NCBI GenBank assembly: GCA_023101885.1
Contig: JALPQD010000639.1
Location: 744,001-808,000 of the forward strand
DNA: 64,000 nucleotides
DNA from: Typhlomys cinereus
Taxonomy: Eukaryota; Chordata; Mammalia; Rodentia; Platacanthomyidae
Direction: 5' to 3'
The position numbers and the translations under genes are program-made. This document shows, piece after piece, positions 1 to 13,240 of this stretch. Within the stretch, counting starts at the first letter, position 1; each line of letters begins with the position of its first letter. The notes beneath the pieces were generated by a model, which saw nothing but the letters and a program-made list of their open reading frames with translations, made no database searches and was not told the DNA's origin.

Positions 1-720
1 GAATCAGTCCCGTGAAGTGCAGTAATCCTTTCTGAATAATAGCCCTTGCTGCTCCCCCACTGGGACTTCTGGGAGCTCCACACTTACCTCACAGTGGTAA
101 GAGCCATGTGGTCAAATGCTATAAAGTCATCACTTTCTAAGGTCATCAGATATATGAAGCAAAGGGCAAGAAGCCTTCTGCCTGAAGTGTTCAAGCAAAA
201 AGTCAACATCAGCTCACCATCAATTTAGTTGCAAAGAATAACTTACTGTCCCATTTCTCATTGAAGATTCCCTATGCATTAGGTTCCAGGTTAATTAATT
301 AAAAGGAGCACTGCCTAAGTTGATTTGTAGTTTTCTTTTGTAACAGATGAAATTGATTTCCCTAAATAGGTGCCATTTCTCTGGCTTAATTAATTATCCA
401 GAAATAGCAATTGCCTTTTTAACCACAGTTTCCATTTTCAGTGCAGTTTTGTAGCACATCTCCTTCCTGTGGGCCCACCCCTGCGGCTGCTGAGCATTGT
501 ACTGAACCATTTGAATAGTTCAATGAGGACAGCAATGTTAAAGAAGTATAGATTCAGAATAGTCTGCATTAGAGAGTCACAACCGATACTTCTTTATTAT
601 AGAAAAACATAATATTCATTTAGAAGTGAAACATATCTATCTATCACACGTGTGTCCTTTGTTTTCTTCTTTAAGTGTTTTTGCTCAAACTGAAATTTTA
701 CTAATATTAGAACTTAGAAT
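1..720. other. Unique-looking AT-rich non-coding DNA
   Basis: I see no gene, RNA gene or recognisable repeat here. A 60-codon open frame at 46-228 has no recognisable domain and is of the length expected by chance. This could be intronic or intergenic; the sequence does not decide. Confidence 0.6.
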
Positions 721-732
721 TTATTTTTCATT

Positions 733-1040
733 TTCTTTTCTTGGTGCATGTATGTGTATGTTTCTACGTCTCTCTATGTGATGTGATGTGTGTGTGTGTG
801 TGTGTGTGTGCATGCGCATGCATGCGTGCACCTGTGAAGACCCTACGGTGACTTCTGGAATCATCCTTTATTGTTCTAACTCCCTTTGACTTTGCTCTGG
901 GGTCTCCAAGGTCTGCTTTACAGGCAGGAAGTAGAGGCTGATGCCATTTTCACCCAGTATTTTCACATCTGCTCTCTGGTCAGAACTGAAATTTTTCCTT
1001 TTTGGAGTAGAGACTTAACACTCAGCCATCTCTCCAGCCC
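733..1040 (-). mobile_element. B2-superfamily (DIP-like) SINE with TG/CA run
   Basis: Read on the minus strand the element starts with the tRNA-like head (GGGCTGGAGAGATGGCTGAG at 1021-1040), continues through a diverged body, and ends in a CA run (TG on the plus strand, about 788-810) and an AT-rich tail. The flanks are near-identical 12-mers, ttatttttcatt at 721-732 and tcatttttcatt at 1041-1052 (11 of 12 match), read as the target-site duplication. The body is clearly more diverged than in the 41.3-kb copy, so this is an older member. Mobilisation by L1 in trans is established for this class of SINE. Assignment to DIP rather than another B2-superfamily member is inference. Confidence 0.75.
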
Positions 1041-1223
1041 TCATTTTTCATTCTGTACTAATTAAAATATGTACTTAATAACACAAGCTATGAGGGCTCT
1101 CACCTCTTAATACAGTAGTAGAAGAATTGGGAAAGACAAGACATGAATTTCAGCAAATGATTATTTACAGTGAAAAATGAGGAGAGCCATTCAGGATATC
1201 AGCCTTCTATTTCTGACACTGAT

Positions 1224-1225
<2 letters not shown>

Positions 1226-1269
<44 letters not shown>

Positions 1270-1415
1270 GCACTCCCAAATCTTTATGCATACACACACA
1301 CATTCATGTACGCATGCATGCACACATACACAGGCACATGGACACACACATATACACAAACACAAACATGTGCACACACACATACACCCAGACATGCACA
1401 AGCACACACATGTGT

Positions 1416-1462
<47 letters not shown>
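1226..1462. repeat. CA-rich microsatellite block
   Basis: There are two pure (CA)n runs, about 1226-1263 and 1420-1462. They are joined by an interrupted CA/CATG-rich stretch that includes gcatgcatgcac. Open frames of up to 165 codons on both strands here (His/Thr or Val/Cys repeats) are translations of the repeat, not genes. Confidence 0.95.
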
Positions 1463-1464
<2 letters not shown>

Positions 1465-1662
1465 TTGCCTCGTTCCAACCAACTGTTCAGTGTGGGTGTT
1501 TGTTCCAGCCATGCACTTCTGTGCCACTCAGAATTAAACCACACATTGCTTTTGCCTTTTATTTCTGGCCAGCGCCCAAAGCCAAGCAGCAGGTGCTGTC
1601 TCAGGAATGTCACACAGAGACAATGCAGCTCTCTTTGGACATTCTTTGTTTTTCTTGACAGA

Positions 1663-2350
1663 TTGCATTCCTAATAAGATGGTGTCTCAGAGCTCCAACA
1701 GAATGATATATATGTTTTATCATTCAAAGAAAAAAAATCCATCTTCTGTTAGTTTTGCTTGGGCAATGAACCCCAGTGTTGGGTGACGGGAGTTAAGCGA
1801 GCAACTGTCAGCAGCTGCACATCCTCCTGTCTGTGTAATGTGGAAGGAGGAAGGTTCAGGCAAAGTTCTCCTGAAGGCGTGTTTTAGTACTCCTTTGGTG
1901 CTTCACAAAATGACACCTTAATTGCTTTCCTATGCAGGTTATGCCGGAGCATTGTAAAGAGAAAACAGTTTCAGGGGGATGTGAGGATTAGAGGATTCAG
2001 TTTAGTGCAAGTGATTCAAGAACTTATAAGGGCAGAATACAGAAATTTCAACAGGAGAAGAATCAGTCACAGGATGGCAACAACTTGGTTAGATGCCTTG
2101 ACTCTGGGACTCCAGGCTTTGAAATGAAGAACTGAAAAAAATGCCACACTCCCCTGAAATCAGAACAGAGTGGATCTTTGTGGTGTTCTTGTGAAGCTTT
2201 GTCTTGAAATGTTCCAAGGAAAAAACAATTAGTTTGTCACTTTGGCTTTGAAACATTTCATTTTCCAGCAGAGTATTTCATAAACATACCTCAGATAATA
2301 GGATTTTAATATTCAAAAACAGAATTTTTTTTCAATTAAAATATTGCTCT
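1663..2350. other. Unique-looking non-coding DNA
   Basis: No recognisable coding sequence or repeat family seen. Confidence 0.5.
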
Positions 2351-2351
2351 A

Positions 2352-2665
2352 AAGGGTTGGGGAGCGTAGGGATGAAAGTCTTTGCTCAAGAGTCAAAGGA
2401 ACTAAGTTTGGATCCCTAGAATCCACATAAATAATATCAGGGGAAATGGTGGTGGTCTGTAACTCTGGTCCTAGAAGAGTCTAGAAAACAGCAGAGCAAA
2501 ACAATAAGAGCAGAAAGAATCCAAGATGACTCCTAATGTTACCCTTGGACTTCCACAGGCATGAGAGCACATGCATACACAAACACATGCACGCATGCAT
2601 GAGTGCATACATACCCACATGCATGCATGCACACATACCCACATTCACATACACTGACTTTAATT
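2352..2665 (+). mobile_element. B2-superfamily (DIP-like) SINE, old copy
   Basis: The plus strand carries a diverged tRNA-like head (box-B-like aagtttggatccc near 2405-2417), then a body. The body segment gaatccaagatgactcc followed by gttacccttggacttccacaggc matches the body of the SINE at 19.1 kb. It also matches, in reverse complement, the SINEs at 30.8, 40.4 and 57.9 kb. It ends in a CA/CATG-rich tail (about 2565-2655). This shared body is what ties the plus- and minus-strand copies into one family. No clear TSD was found. Confidence 0.7.
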
Positions 2666-3059
2666 TTTTTGTTAGTTTAGCTGTAATTAGACAATGTTTC
2701 TCTCTGGGACTGCACTGATTGACATAGCAAATAAACTAATTCCTAAATGAGAAATGTGCTTTAAATTGCTTCAGAAATATCTCTGCTCAGATCACAGCCC
2801 TCTGAAATCACTGAACATTCAAGCCAGGAAAGATTTTAAAGCATCATCTATAGGAACTGAATTAAGTAGTGTTTCGGATGGAGGATATTATCATTTCCTC
2901 CCAAGGTAATGTGAGTTACATCTGTCCAGTGACTCCTTCCTTTGTAGATGGACAAATGAAATGAACTTAAGCAAAAATTGCACATCTGTAGCAGCCCATC
3001 CCTTAAGCATTTGCCCTGCAGCTGTTTTTATTTTATAATCCTCCGTTAAAACCAACACT

Positions 3060-3275
3060 GATGAAGGGACCAAGCACCTGCTACACTCTAAGATATACTT
3101 GTTCATTACTTCATTGATCCTTTCAGCTAGCCAAATAATTGGTATTACATTTGTGAATGAAAAAGAAATCAAGCTGAGAGCAGTTAGTAGATAGCCCTAG
3201 CTCATACAACTGGCAGGTATAGAATCAGGATTTGAATCCATGTTCATCAGATATAAAAATTTAGAGTCCCTACAT
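3060..3275 (-). mobile_element. MIR SINE remnant
   Basis: On the plus strand the order matches the reverse complement of MIR: a ctgagagcagtta segment, then tcatacaactggcagg, then atagaatcaggatttgaatcca. These correspond to the MIR parts usually read as acttgcccaaggtcacacagct and the tRNA box-B region. MIR is an ancient mammal-wide SINE, so strong divergence is expected. The identification is by eye only. Confidence 0.6.
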
Positions 3276-5984
3276 TGTAAAGTACGTATACTAGCAAAAA
3301 AACATGCATGGTATGTTTCCTTTCTTAATGTACTAACTGGCATCCAATTGTACTCATCATTTAACCTCTTCCCCTATGTTGGGGATATTTTTTGAATTGA
3401 ACTAAATTAAGCTGAATAGATCTCAGCACTGAATAAATCAGGGATGGTTTGGAGACTGAATGAAAGTGAAGATCTTGCCAAATTGAACAGCCCACTCTAA
3501 ACTTTCTGGGCAGTAAGTTTAAAGCACAGATTGACTTTAAGCATTGAAGATTCTTGTACCTGACAAGTTGTGATGTCCTGTGTAGAAGCAGAAATGTAAA
3601 AAATTTCTGGGTATGTATAAGCAAGCTCATATAAAAAAATGCTAGGTATTTTTGCTTACGGTGCACATGCTTTATAGAGAAATTTAAAATGTGGTATCAT
3701 CCTCCTGTAGCTTTCTAGACTGCTTCTTTTCCCTACTCTTTGCTCATTGCAAATGCAATTGTATTATTTGTCTGTAAATATTCTTAAAAATCATTGTGCA
3801 AGCACAATAGGAATAAATATATCAAGACATAAAATATAGTTTATAAAGAAATAGAATATATATATGTGCATAAGTTGTAAGTTGCTTTCTTTATTCTGTT
3901 TTTCTTTTCTTTTCCTATTTTTTTGCATGACATCTGCTAAACTTTAAACCCAGAATATCTTTCCTTTATTAAGAATTTAAATTTAGATTGTAGCGTGATT
4001 TCAGCTACTTTTCTTAAACTCCCTGGTTTGACAAACTAGGCTTTGTGTCCTCTAACAACAGCTTTTCTCAAGAGATTTTTGGTACTTTCTGATTCTGGTT
4101 GGACTGGAAATACCACAAAAACAAGTTTCCTTATGGTATTTTGGCACTTCGACCATCAGGACCAGATGGTACGCAGAAGTGCAGAGGAAGCATTGGATAT
4201 GAATAATGATGCATTTTTAAAAATCGTTCAATCTTCTTGAACTTTATTGCATTTCCAATGAAAGGCTCACTCCAATTCACACTTTGTGCTGCACACAGTC
4301 ATCTATTACCAAGGCAGCAACCTCAGATCTCAGACATCAGGTTGGTAAAGATTCAGAACAATGTCTCCCATAGGATTTGATTCCCAGTAAATTTCTTATG
4401 ACAGAATTACACTTAGAGTATGTGTTTAAGAAGTGTGTAAAATTTAAATTTGAAGCATTACACTTTGTAATTGTGTGTGAACTGAATGAAGAAGCCATTT
4501 TCATTGCCAAGGACAAAGCAGTATGTCTATGGGAGATGATGAACTTCAATCTTAAGTGTGCCCCATAAAGGTGACTTCTGCATGACAGGGTACATTCTGG
4601 AATGAGAAACAAGAAATGCAGTCTCTGCCATGCATGTGAGCATCATTTTTATACAAAGAAGGCTGCAATATTCCATTGTGTTGCTTTTGTTGTTGTGGTC
4701 TATTTTCTTATATATATTTCTCATTATTTGTCTCAGAAAATAGGGTCTGAAATAGAATAATATGCTCTTCAGTATCTTCTCCTCACTAAACCATTTAAAA
4801 AACTAATCAACAGACAAATGTCTACTCTCACCATCTTCTGTTTACATCTTCTGAGACACTTAAAGGAAACAAAGTCACTAGTGTATGAAAATCAAGATTT
4901 AAGATGATGAAAACAAAATAATGCAGATACTATTTGATGACATTTTCTTAAAATTACTTCCATGAAATTTCATATTAACTAGATGTGTTGAAATTAACAA
5001 AATCAGACTAGTTTGAGGTACAGAAAATATATGTATTGAAACCCTGGAAGAGAGTCATTGATAAATTAGGCATTTCCCTAGCATTATTTCTAAATGAAAT
5101 CTTCTTTCAGGAATCATTGTTCATGACACCCTTGAAAAATTTCAAGGATTAAAACAACTATTAAATTCAAAAACCTTTGAGATTTCCTATTTTCACACAA
5201 ATACATAATTAAATGTAGTCATGTTTGTAAACTCTTAGCAAACAAACATTGAGAAAAATGCTTCCATTATAACTCATAAAAGTTCCCTCTATTAGATACT
5301 ATAAAAATCACAGTTCAGTATGAGAGAAAGACAATTATTTCATATTATTTGACAGGAACCTAAGATTGCAGTGCAGTAGTCAAAAACTTACCTGCTCCAT
5401 CAATTTATCAAAAATAAAGGTCAATAAAAATCTTATATGTTATTTTTATATTATTTTAGCTTGTATAATCTTTGATAATTATATTAGATATTTGAAATCA
5501 TAACTTTCCAACTTTTCAGTTACTTAACCTCTTTTTTATTGAACAGAAAGTAGAGATACAAATGATTTCTTTTTTAACTTGAAAGAATGACTGAAGAAAG
5601 ATAAAAGAAACCTTGAGTAAATTTTCTAGTGGAAAATGACTAGGTTTCTGTATTGTAATCTTTGCTGGTGCAAAAGCATTTCAATGAACTGAGAATGATA
5701 AATGTAAATGAATGCATAAAAGGGAAAACACAGTATGTAATTTCCCTTTAAACATTGCATCAAAAAACCCAACAAAGTAAATATTTCTAAAGATCTAAAA
5801 TGCAGCAAAACATCAAATCTGGTCATCAGGAAAAATAATATGATTATTGATATCTCATATTAGAAGAATCTGGCTCCATCTCCATTATACTTTTTATATA
5901 AAATGTATTAATATGCAAGTCTGGAAAAATGTACTCTATTTCAGATGCACTGACTCCAATAAAGATATTTGACTACTTTTCTGA

Positions 5985-5985
<1 letters not shown>
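3276..5985. other. Unique-looking AT-rich non-coding DNA
   Basis: About 2.7 kb with no recognised repeat or exon. Short open frames (for example 4043-4240, 4377-4568 and 5626-5826) show no domain, signal or conserved motif that I recognise, and overlap on both strands as chance frames do. Very old, unrecognised repeats may be present. Confidence 0.5.

Positions 5986-5987
<2 letters not shown>

Positions 5988-6035
<48 letters not shown>
5988..6035. repeat. (TG)n microsatellite
   Basis: An uninterrupted TG run of about 24 units, followed by a TG-rich flank to about 6090. It accounts for the His/Thr-rich minus-strand open frame at 5936-6124. Confidence 0.97.
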
Positions 6036-6037
<2 letters not shown>

Positions 6038-6090
6038 CTGTGTGCACGTGTCTGTTTGTATTAGCTTTTGTGTAGACTTATGTGTGTGTG

Positions 6091-9000
6091 CAGTCCTATG
6101 ACTGATGTTGGGTGTCTTCCTCAAACAATATCTGCCTTATTAATTAATTCAGGGTCTCTTGGGAAATCTGGAGCTTACGGTTTACAGCTAAACTGGCTGG
6201 CCAATATACTTTAAGAATCCTTCTGTCTATACACAGAGCCCATGAATTACTGGTAGATATATAGGCAATCCTAGCACTTTTGTGGGTCTGAGGTCACATT
6301 ATTTGGCTCTTATATTTATGTAGCTAGTCTGTTTACTCACAAAACCATCTATCAACCCTGCTTAACCACTTTTAAGCAAAACGATTTACACGTGGAGAAC
6401 TCTCTGAGTTAGCAATATTAGGAACACTTGTATTACAAGCTTCTTTGGATTTAACAAGGATTTAAATGCCACCTTCTAGAATGATATCAGTACTTAAAAT
6501 TCAGGAAGATTTTTTTAAACAATTCTTTTATGAAAGAAAAATTCATTACATGATAAGTGCATGTATTTGATTACTTTAAGCACAGTCTCAAAGCCTTCTT
6601 CCCCTTCTTCATCCACATGCATATTAGACTATTAAACTATACAATTGGGAGTCTCATGCTTTTTAAGAATGGAACATAATCCAGTGCCTTACACAAGGTT
6701 TCCCAACTCAAACATACCAACATTGAGGATTAGGTCAGGAGTGTGGACAGATAACTAGTTTAATGACATCTAGATGGCAGTCACTCCTCTTAAGTAGTTT
6801 TGCCATAGAAATGGCTTCTGAAATGACGCCATCCATCCGTGACAAAACTACCACCACTTGGAACCCTCTGTTCTTTTAAGATGCTTTCCATTGACATGAT
6901 TTTTATGGAGAACAAATTTTGTAACTATGGCACTCATATCGGAGTACTACTTGCTTTCTTTTATGTAAAAGAGACTTCTGGAATGTTATAGTAAACATAT
7001 TGACTTCAAGTCAGACAAAGCTTTAAAACTATTTTTTGTGTGTATTTGAGATTTAGTGGCCTTTGATTTGGAAGCTCATTAATATACAATAAGAACTTTT
7101 CTCAGATACACTCCTACATACTGCAAAGATGCGTAAATCACAAAGTCTATCTGATGGGCAACTTGTATGTCCCACTATGTCTTTGAAAAAAAAACGGATA
7201 GATTTTTAAAATGTATTATTTGTATACATTTCAACATTATAAATAGATAAATGTCAACATTCAGTAGCCAATTTCAAACACACAGGGAAAAGCCTGTTCT
7301 CTGTGAGACCTTTAAGAACCCTGTGTCAGGATCTCACTAACCCATTAATTCATCTCTTTCAGCACCTTGTCTTACAAGTCACATTTTCAACACTTTGCTC
7401 AGATCACCTCTCCTTTAGGATTAGAATCTTATTCTCTTTCCATTATAGGCAGAGTCTTCAGAAATACTTAGCTAAAGAAAATCAACTTTTAAGTTATTTT
7501 TTTTCATAAGTTGAATAGATATGCTATTTCACACATATATTTCTTATGAACGGAACAATAAACACCTGTTGAATGAGGTTTTATTGGAAGGAAGAGATGT
7601 TTTACTTAATTTCCAATATGAAACAGCAGAGATCAACCCTTGGATAATCAAAAATTTAGAGTTTCAGAAAGTAATGTTGGCAGATAATTTCAAGTTGTTT
7701 TAACAAAATCAAATCAAGGGAACAGACTTACCATTGGATCATTTGGTAGCACCAAATCTTTCCACAAGATACTTTCCACAAAATACACCTATGTGTCAGT
7801 TGTATTCATTTAAACTACTTGCTTCTTTCTTTCTTTTCTGTAGCACATGCATTTAGATAATTTGCAAATAAGATGTTTATGCTGTAACAGTTGGATGACC
7901 AAACACTGTTGTTTTTTTTCCTAAAAGGGTTGATGGAGCAAGGGGTTTATGAGGTGTTTCTAAGAATTGAGCAAGGGTCTGTAATTATTTCCCCATCTGT
8001 TCTTCTGTGATTTACACAAATTCCATGCAGATAAAGAGGAGTTGCTACATCTGACAGAACTTCCCCAGTCGCAGTATAAACAGCAGGCCATGCCACCTGC
8101 TACTTAGCAACTTATGTTACATCAAAGGGCCTTGAGTGTGCATCCTCATTGGCTGACTGCAGGTCTCCCCTGGCAAATGCCAACTCCAGTCTAGCAAAAG
8201 AAAGATCAGACCCCAAACTACTGAAGAAACACAAAATGCATTGTAAAATTTGGGATATAAGAGCAAGGCTTTGCTTGTTTATGTTATGTTCATTCATGTT
8301 TGATATCATTCATCAATTACTGTTGGTGCTTTACATTGCCTTACTTTTAGAAGCCACTCTCACTCTGACTTTCATATCTAAGGTATCACTATTATATGAA
8401 ATTGGAAAAAAGGATTAACATGTTTTAAGACAATACTGCATTATCAAGCATTTCTCATTCTTTTTATAAAATGAATAAAGTTTATTTCCTTGAAAGAGGG
8501 AGATTTATCTTTTTGTTTTCTTCTGTTCATTTTGTTTTTCGATTCTTTATTTACTTTTTAAGAGCAGTGACCACATTTATAAAGAACTACAAAGAAATGC
8601 TACAAAGTCGAAGGTGAATGTCATTTCCGGCCATTGTGTTCCTCAAGGAAGAGTGATCCAGTCTACCAAGCAGGTCTCCATCGTGTTAGCAGATGGCCTG
8701 CTCGCCAGCATAGAAGTAACTAGAATTAGAGTATCTTTCTCTCAACAGCATTGAGTTATTTCATTTTCTTCGTTTACAAATTGATCAATTAGAGTAACCA
8801 TTACAGAGATTTAGGGTGACTTTTTTATTACCACGATGTGAAACCAATCTGGAATCGCTTGAACCGTGCGAATCATGTTAATGCTTGTGTGACTCATGTC
8901 TTTCCAATTACAAGTTTGCAGAAATCCCTTTGAAACTAAGATGGCAGATGCCAGACATAATTTAATATTTACAACCAACCTTGCTGTGGTTGTTCTGTTT

Positions 9001-9726
9001 GCAAAGTTTATAAACAAATTTCCTGCCAAGGAAACCTAAGCAGCAGATTGACTTTTCTGTGGTAGAGTAGGTTCAATAAGAGGTAAAGAGCAAAGCCCTT
9101 TGGTATATGGACGACCCTGTCCCCAGCAAGAAGAATAAAATACATATTCTCTGAATAAACAAATTCATACATAAACAAATCTGTCTCTTGGGAAGTCACT
9201 ATAAGGAGATGTTTCGGTTTCATAAATCACCTATGCATCTTGAATATTCCATTTAAATCCAATCCTCTGTAACTCTCTAAGCAGGCTTAGAATCCTGAAA
9301 CACTCCTCAACCTACAGATGTTTCCGCCAAGTTCAAATCATCTGGATCCCTAGAAGGAAATACAACGTTGTCTATGTTGCCCGTGTTCTGAATTCTTCAG
9401 CTGCCTCAGAACTAGAAGTGCCTGGCTTGGGCTATATTTCAACTTCAAGATGCTTTGGCGGAATCACTGAGTTGGCTGAGAAGCCAGGAATGCTGCATGT
9501 TTCCTGACAGTGCAGTGCATGAGAAATTTTCACTGCACCTGCCCCGTGGCCTAGAAATCCTGAGATTCTGGTTCTGATGTGGACATCAGTAGTTGGCACA
9601 GCAAATGAGTTTTCATTTAGAGGAGTAGATGCAGCAGCAACAACGTGGAAAGACACACAAACCCAATAAAGTCAACTAAAACTGTGTTAAGAGGACAGAT
9701 AAACACACTACGTGGACAACTCATTT
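6091..9726. other. Unique-looking non-coding DNA
   Basis: About 3.6 kb without a recognised gene or repeat. An 89-codon open frame at 8149-8418 begins in a less AT-rich patch but turns into low-complexity hydrophobic sequence and has no motif I know. The patch 9430-9660 has a higher GC content than its surroundings and vaguely resembles old hAT-type repeat ends, which I could not confirm. Confidence 0.45.
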
Positions 9727-9738
9727 AAGGATTAAGTG

Positions 9739-9974
9739 GTCCTGAGTCCTTACACCTCATCAGAGAGGAGGACCCAGAGGAAAGTTTGATATGCACATTA
9801 AAGGATGCTCCAGGGATTGGGGAGAGGAGGCACAGGGAGATAGGAAGGGAGGGGGTGGGAAAGGAAGGGTAAAAGGGAGAAGGAGCAAAGGGGTCCAGGA
9901 AGGGGTGGAGGGAGGGAGGGGACTGAGATACTTATTAAGTTTGTACAAGCGGAAATTAAATAAATAAATTTAAA
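9739..9974 (+). mobile_element. 5'-truncated L1, 3' UTR only
   Basis: The segment matches the reverse complement of the 3' end of the L1 at 43.95 kb. Shared pieces, in order, are agagaggaggacccagagg, the purine-rich tract (G/A-rich, about 9805-9925), tacttattaagtttgta and an (AAATA)-type tail. It is flanked by a perfect 12-base duplication, aaggattaagtg, at 9727-9738 and 9975-9986. That is the hallmark of target-primed reverse transcription, so both ends of the insertion are defined. At 236 bases it carries no coding sequence. Confidence 0.9.
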
Positions 9975-9986
9975 AAGGATTAAGTG

Positions 9987-12924
9987 CTCGATGTCTTAGG
10001 CAGCCTCTGAAATAGTTGTGAAATACACATAACTAGAATTTGAGAAAAAGAAGCTCAAAGGATGGTTTTACCACTCTGGAAAGAAGTTTTGATTGTGCGT
10101 TTGGAGAGCTTACAAAGAGGCCCCAGGAGAGCATAGCAGTGGTCGATTCCTGGAAATAGCTTCTTCCATGGACAGGGTCAGAAATTAAAGAGACGGGCTA
10201 GTTAAGGAATTTCAGGATTTGGCACACATCGAAACACTGACTGTTAGAATGAGAGGAAGAGAGAACTGAATGCCAAGTTCACTAATTCCTGCCTTACGAA
10301 TAAAGCCAAAGCCAGGGTGTACTTGTTCTAAGTGTCAAAACTCCCTGAATATATTTATTTGTTCTTAGTGAACTATTTTGAACATTCCAAGAAATCAAAA
10401 AAAGGCACAGTTGCCATTTTTTTCTTTTCTGTTCATTCTTTTTTTTCAAATGATGTCTTGAGAGAACAAATTTTCCCAGCCTTCATTCAGATTCCATTTC
10501 TCAAGACAAATTAGATATTTCATTTGCAACTCCATTAGAGACATGTGTCTAGAAGCAATGTGCCCAGTTCCTGAACTGATCTCAGGCTTGGCAGAAGTCT
10601 CCTGTACCCTGTGGAAATGTTGTATTCTTTGGAATGTCTGTGTACATGGGATGGTCTTTGTACCTGGGACAGCACAGGGGTAGCTTGCAAGGAACAAGGA
10701 ACACAAGGGAACTGAAGGAGAGCAAGCAGCGATCCTCAAGATAGTAGTGCTTATCTGCAGACAGTCCAAAGACAGTTTTTATAACCTGGAAATGTCCTCT
10801 GTACTCTTTGAAGGAAAAAAAAATGTCCCAATATATTAGCCACATAGATATTCCCTGGGAGTCAGTATGTTTAATAGCTCAACTGGTAATTAATAGAATA
10901 AAGGGTGGTAATGACCTTTTGATCCTCTGCTATTACATGCCAGGAAAGGATCTTTTTGATATTCCCATGCACAAGCTCAAAAGCACATGTCAAGGATGGT
11001 TATTACAATATTGTCTGTCCATAACTGCAACAATTTGAATAGGAAAAGTAACCATGAGCAAAAGGCAGATTAATTAGATCATACCACCTCTGTGTAGATT
11101 TGAAAGCCATTAAAATGGGGAGATAGGAGTTCTGTATTCAACTGACTACAGAGCAATCTCTAAGACAGTATGAAAATGTACATAAACATAAGAAATATAT
11201 ACAGATATATATTTATATAATTATTTAATAAAATCACCTACATATGTGAAAATGTTGTTAAGTTGAGACTATTTTTTAAAAAATGAACACTATAAATATG
11301 TATATATATATGTAGACATATATGTCTACATTCATACATCTGTGTGGAAATTGTTGAGAAGAATGCCAACATACTTTGGTTTTTACCTCTAAGAAGACAA
11401 GGGTGTGATATTTTAGATTGCAGCACATTTTGAAATTTGTGTAGGAGTAGTATGAGGGCTTCATATCAAGGATGTCTTGTGAGCAGACAGATGAGTGCAG
11501 GTTGCCTTTGGTAAACTAGGGCTGTCAGAAGGTCATTGCCTTGGATTGGACATTCTCTTGTGCACAATTCTTGGTGATTTAGTGTGACTTTCAGAATGTC
11601 TGTTTCTGATGAATAGGATTAAGAACACCAATTTCCTTTGGACATTGAAAAGATATTAAATTGCCAATTATTCAAAGTGAATATCTTATAGTATTCTACT
11701 GTAACTTTTGTCTAAAAGGGTTCTAAAATCAAGTCCAATTCTCTATGTTTCAAGTTCCTCATTTCTGAGGTCAAGTTTTTAATAGAATCTAATTCAAAGT
11801 ACTGTTGAAAGCAATATGCAGAAAAATAGAAAGGATGTTCCACAGTCTCTTGCACAAACCATATTTCTAAACAATAGTAGTTATCACCGTCAAGGATAGA
11901 GGACTTATTATTTCAGACGTGAATTTTGCAACCCACAGATCTATGGAGACCATCCCAGAATACATCACAGGTAATCACGAGGAATGACAAAAGGCCAATC
12001 ACGATTCAGAGTTCCACTCTTTCCCTTTGCTTCATCAAGACACAATTCCTGTAAAGTTCAAGTGTCTCATGAGTCTTTGGCCAATAGTTATTTCTCTGTT
12101 TTTCTTTGGTTCCAAGTCAGGTCAAGGAAATCTATTAATCTTCTGTGTAATTCACTTGGATCATGCAAAAGGAGAGATTATAGATTTTCTGCCTTGTAAT
12201 GCATTTTGGTTTAGTTTGTTCCGATAACAAACACTAAGTAATGAAGTGGGATGAGTCAGAGAAGGGAGAACTGCCAGCAACTTGTGCCTCTATGAGTGAA
12301 TTACTTCTGTGAACTCTCAGACCACATCTTCACATGGAAAGTTCTGAGAAACCATGTGGACCTTGTCTTAGATGCTTTTGACTTGCTGCCTTAGTAAATG
12401 AAACATCATCTGCTATTTTCCCTAAAGTTAAGTGAAAATCTCTTGCATCTTAGGCAGCACACAGTCCAACATTTCTACTTTCCTTTGCTCTGGCTTCTTT
12501 CTCAATCATTTATCAAGAGAGTTTTGATTTTATACCACTTATGCACAGTGGGAATCAGCAAGTCCAGGATTGTAGACATTTTGTCATAGTACTGTATCTC
12601 TAGCTGTGTTGATAAGTTTTCCATGATAATACACTACCTTAACCTGGGCCCTTGTTTTACATATATTCTAGAATTCAGCCATCAAGAAACATTTGGCAAT
12701 CTAATTTGATGGTGCCTGTCACATAGTAGATTCTGTTCATTTTTCTCCTGTGTAAGATATTTCCTTTACTAAGGCAGCAAGTCAAAAGAATCTAAAACAA
12801 GGTGTCCGTAAGACTGTGTTAACAAACTAGGTAAGGTAAAGTTGATAGGAACAAGGTAGGTACAATTCATCTACTTTAAAGAATTTTTCAAAAATAATAC
12901 GAAATTAGCTCTTTATCTCTGATA
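9987..12924. other. Unique-looking non-coding DNA
   Basis: I saw no recognised gene or repeat in about 2.9 kb apart from short AT-rich runs (for example 11,160-11,320). Minus-strand open frames at 10,446-10,845 overlap each other in different frames and have no recognisable domain. Confidence 0.5.
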
Positions 12925-13240
12925 ATGAAAACAGACTGAACTCTTTTGTTACACAGTTCTGGAGGCTGTGAAGTCTGCTATTAAGGAATCGACAGGCCCC
13001 ATGCTCTGAGAAGGCTTGGTTTCTAGACATATTTGGCTCTCTTGTCCATATGTTTTCAATTACTGGAAACCATGAATGTGTTCTCCTCTAGTAGTACTAA
13101 TCCCATCCATGAGGGATGTTGTTATGAATTAATTTACACCCTCAAAAACAAATTCTACTACCGATTAATAGCATCACCTTGGGACTTACGGTTTCAACAT
13201 GGTATTTTTTTGTATGCGGGGGTACACAGGTATTAGGGAC
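12925..13240 (-). mobile_element. MLT1-type (ERVL-MaLR) LTR
   Basis: On the plus strand the order is gttacacagttctggaggct near 12,951, then actaatcccatccatgaggg near 13,096. It continues with acaccctcaaaaac near 13,136, then caccttgggacttacggtttcaacat, and ends at a G-rich ggggtacac near 13,218. That order is the reverse complement of the MLT1 LTR family common to placental mammals. Individual blocks are diverged, as expected for an old element. No internal MaLR sequence was recognised alongside, so it is probably a solo LTR. Confidence 0.72.

Noticed and set aside
1170..1674. Overlapping open frames of up to 165 codons on both strands
   Set aside because: They are His/Thr or Val/Cys translations of CA/TG repeats, present in several frames at once.
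5936..6124. 62-codon minus-strand frame
   Set aside because: It is the translation of the TG microsatellite and its flanks.
8149..8418. 89-codon frame with a hydrophobic C-terminal half
   Set aside because: Low-complexity Leu/Ile/Phe content from AT-rich DNA; no family recognised.
9430..9660. Possible hAT-type (MER) repeat end
   Set aside because: The resemblance is loose and no terminal inverted repeat or 8-base TSD was found.
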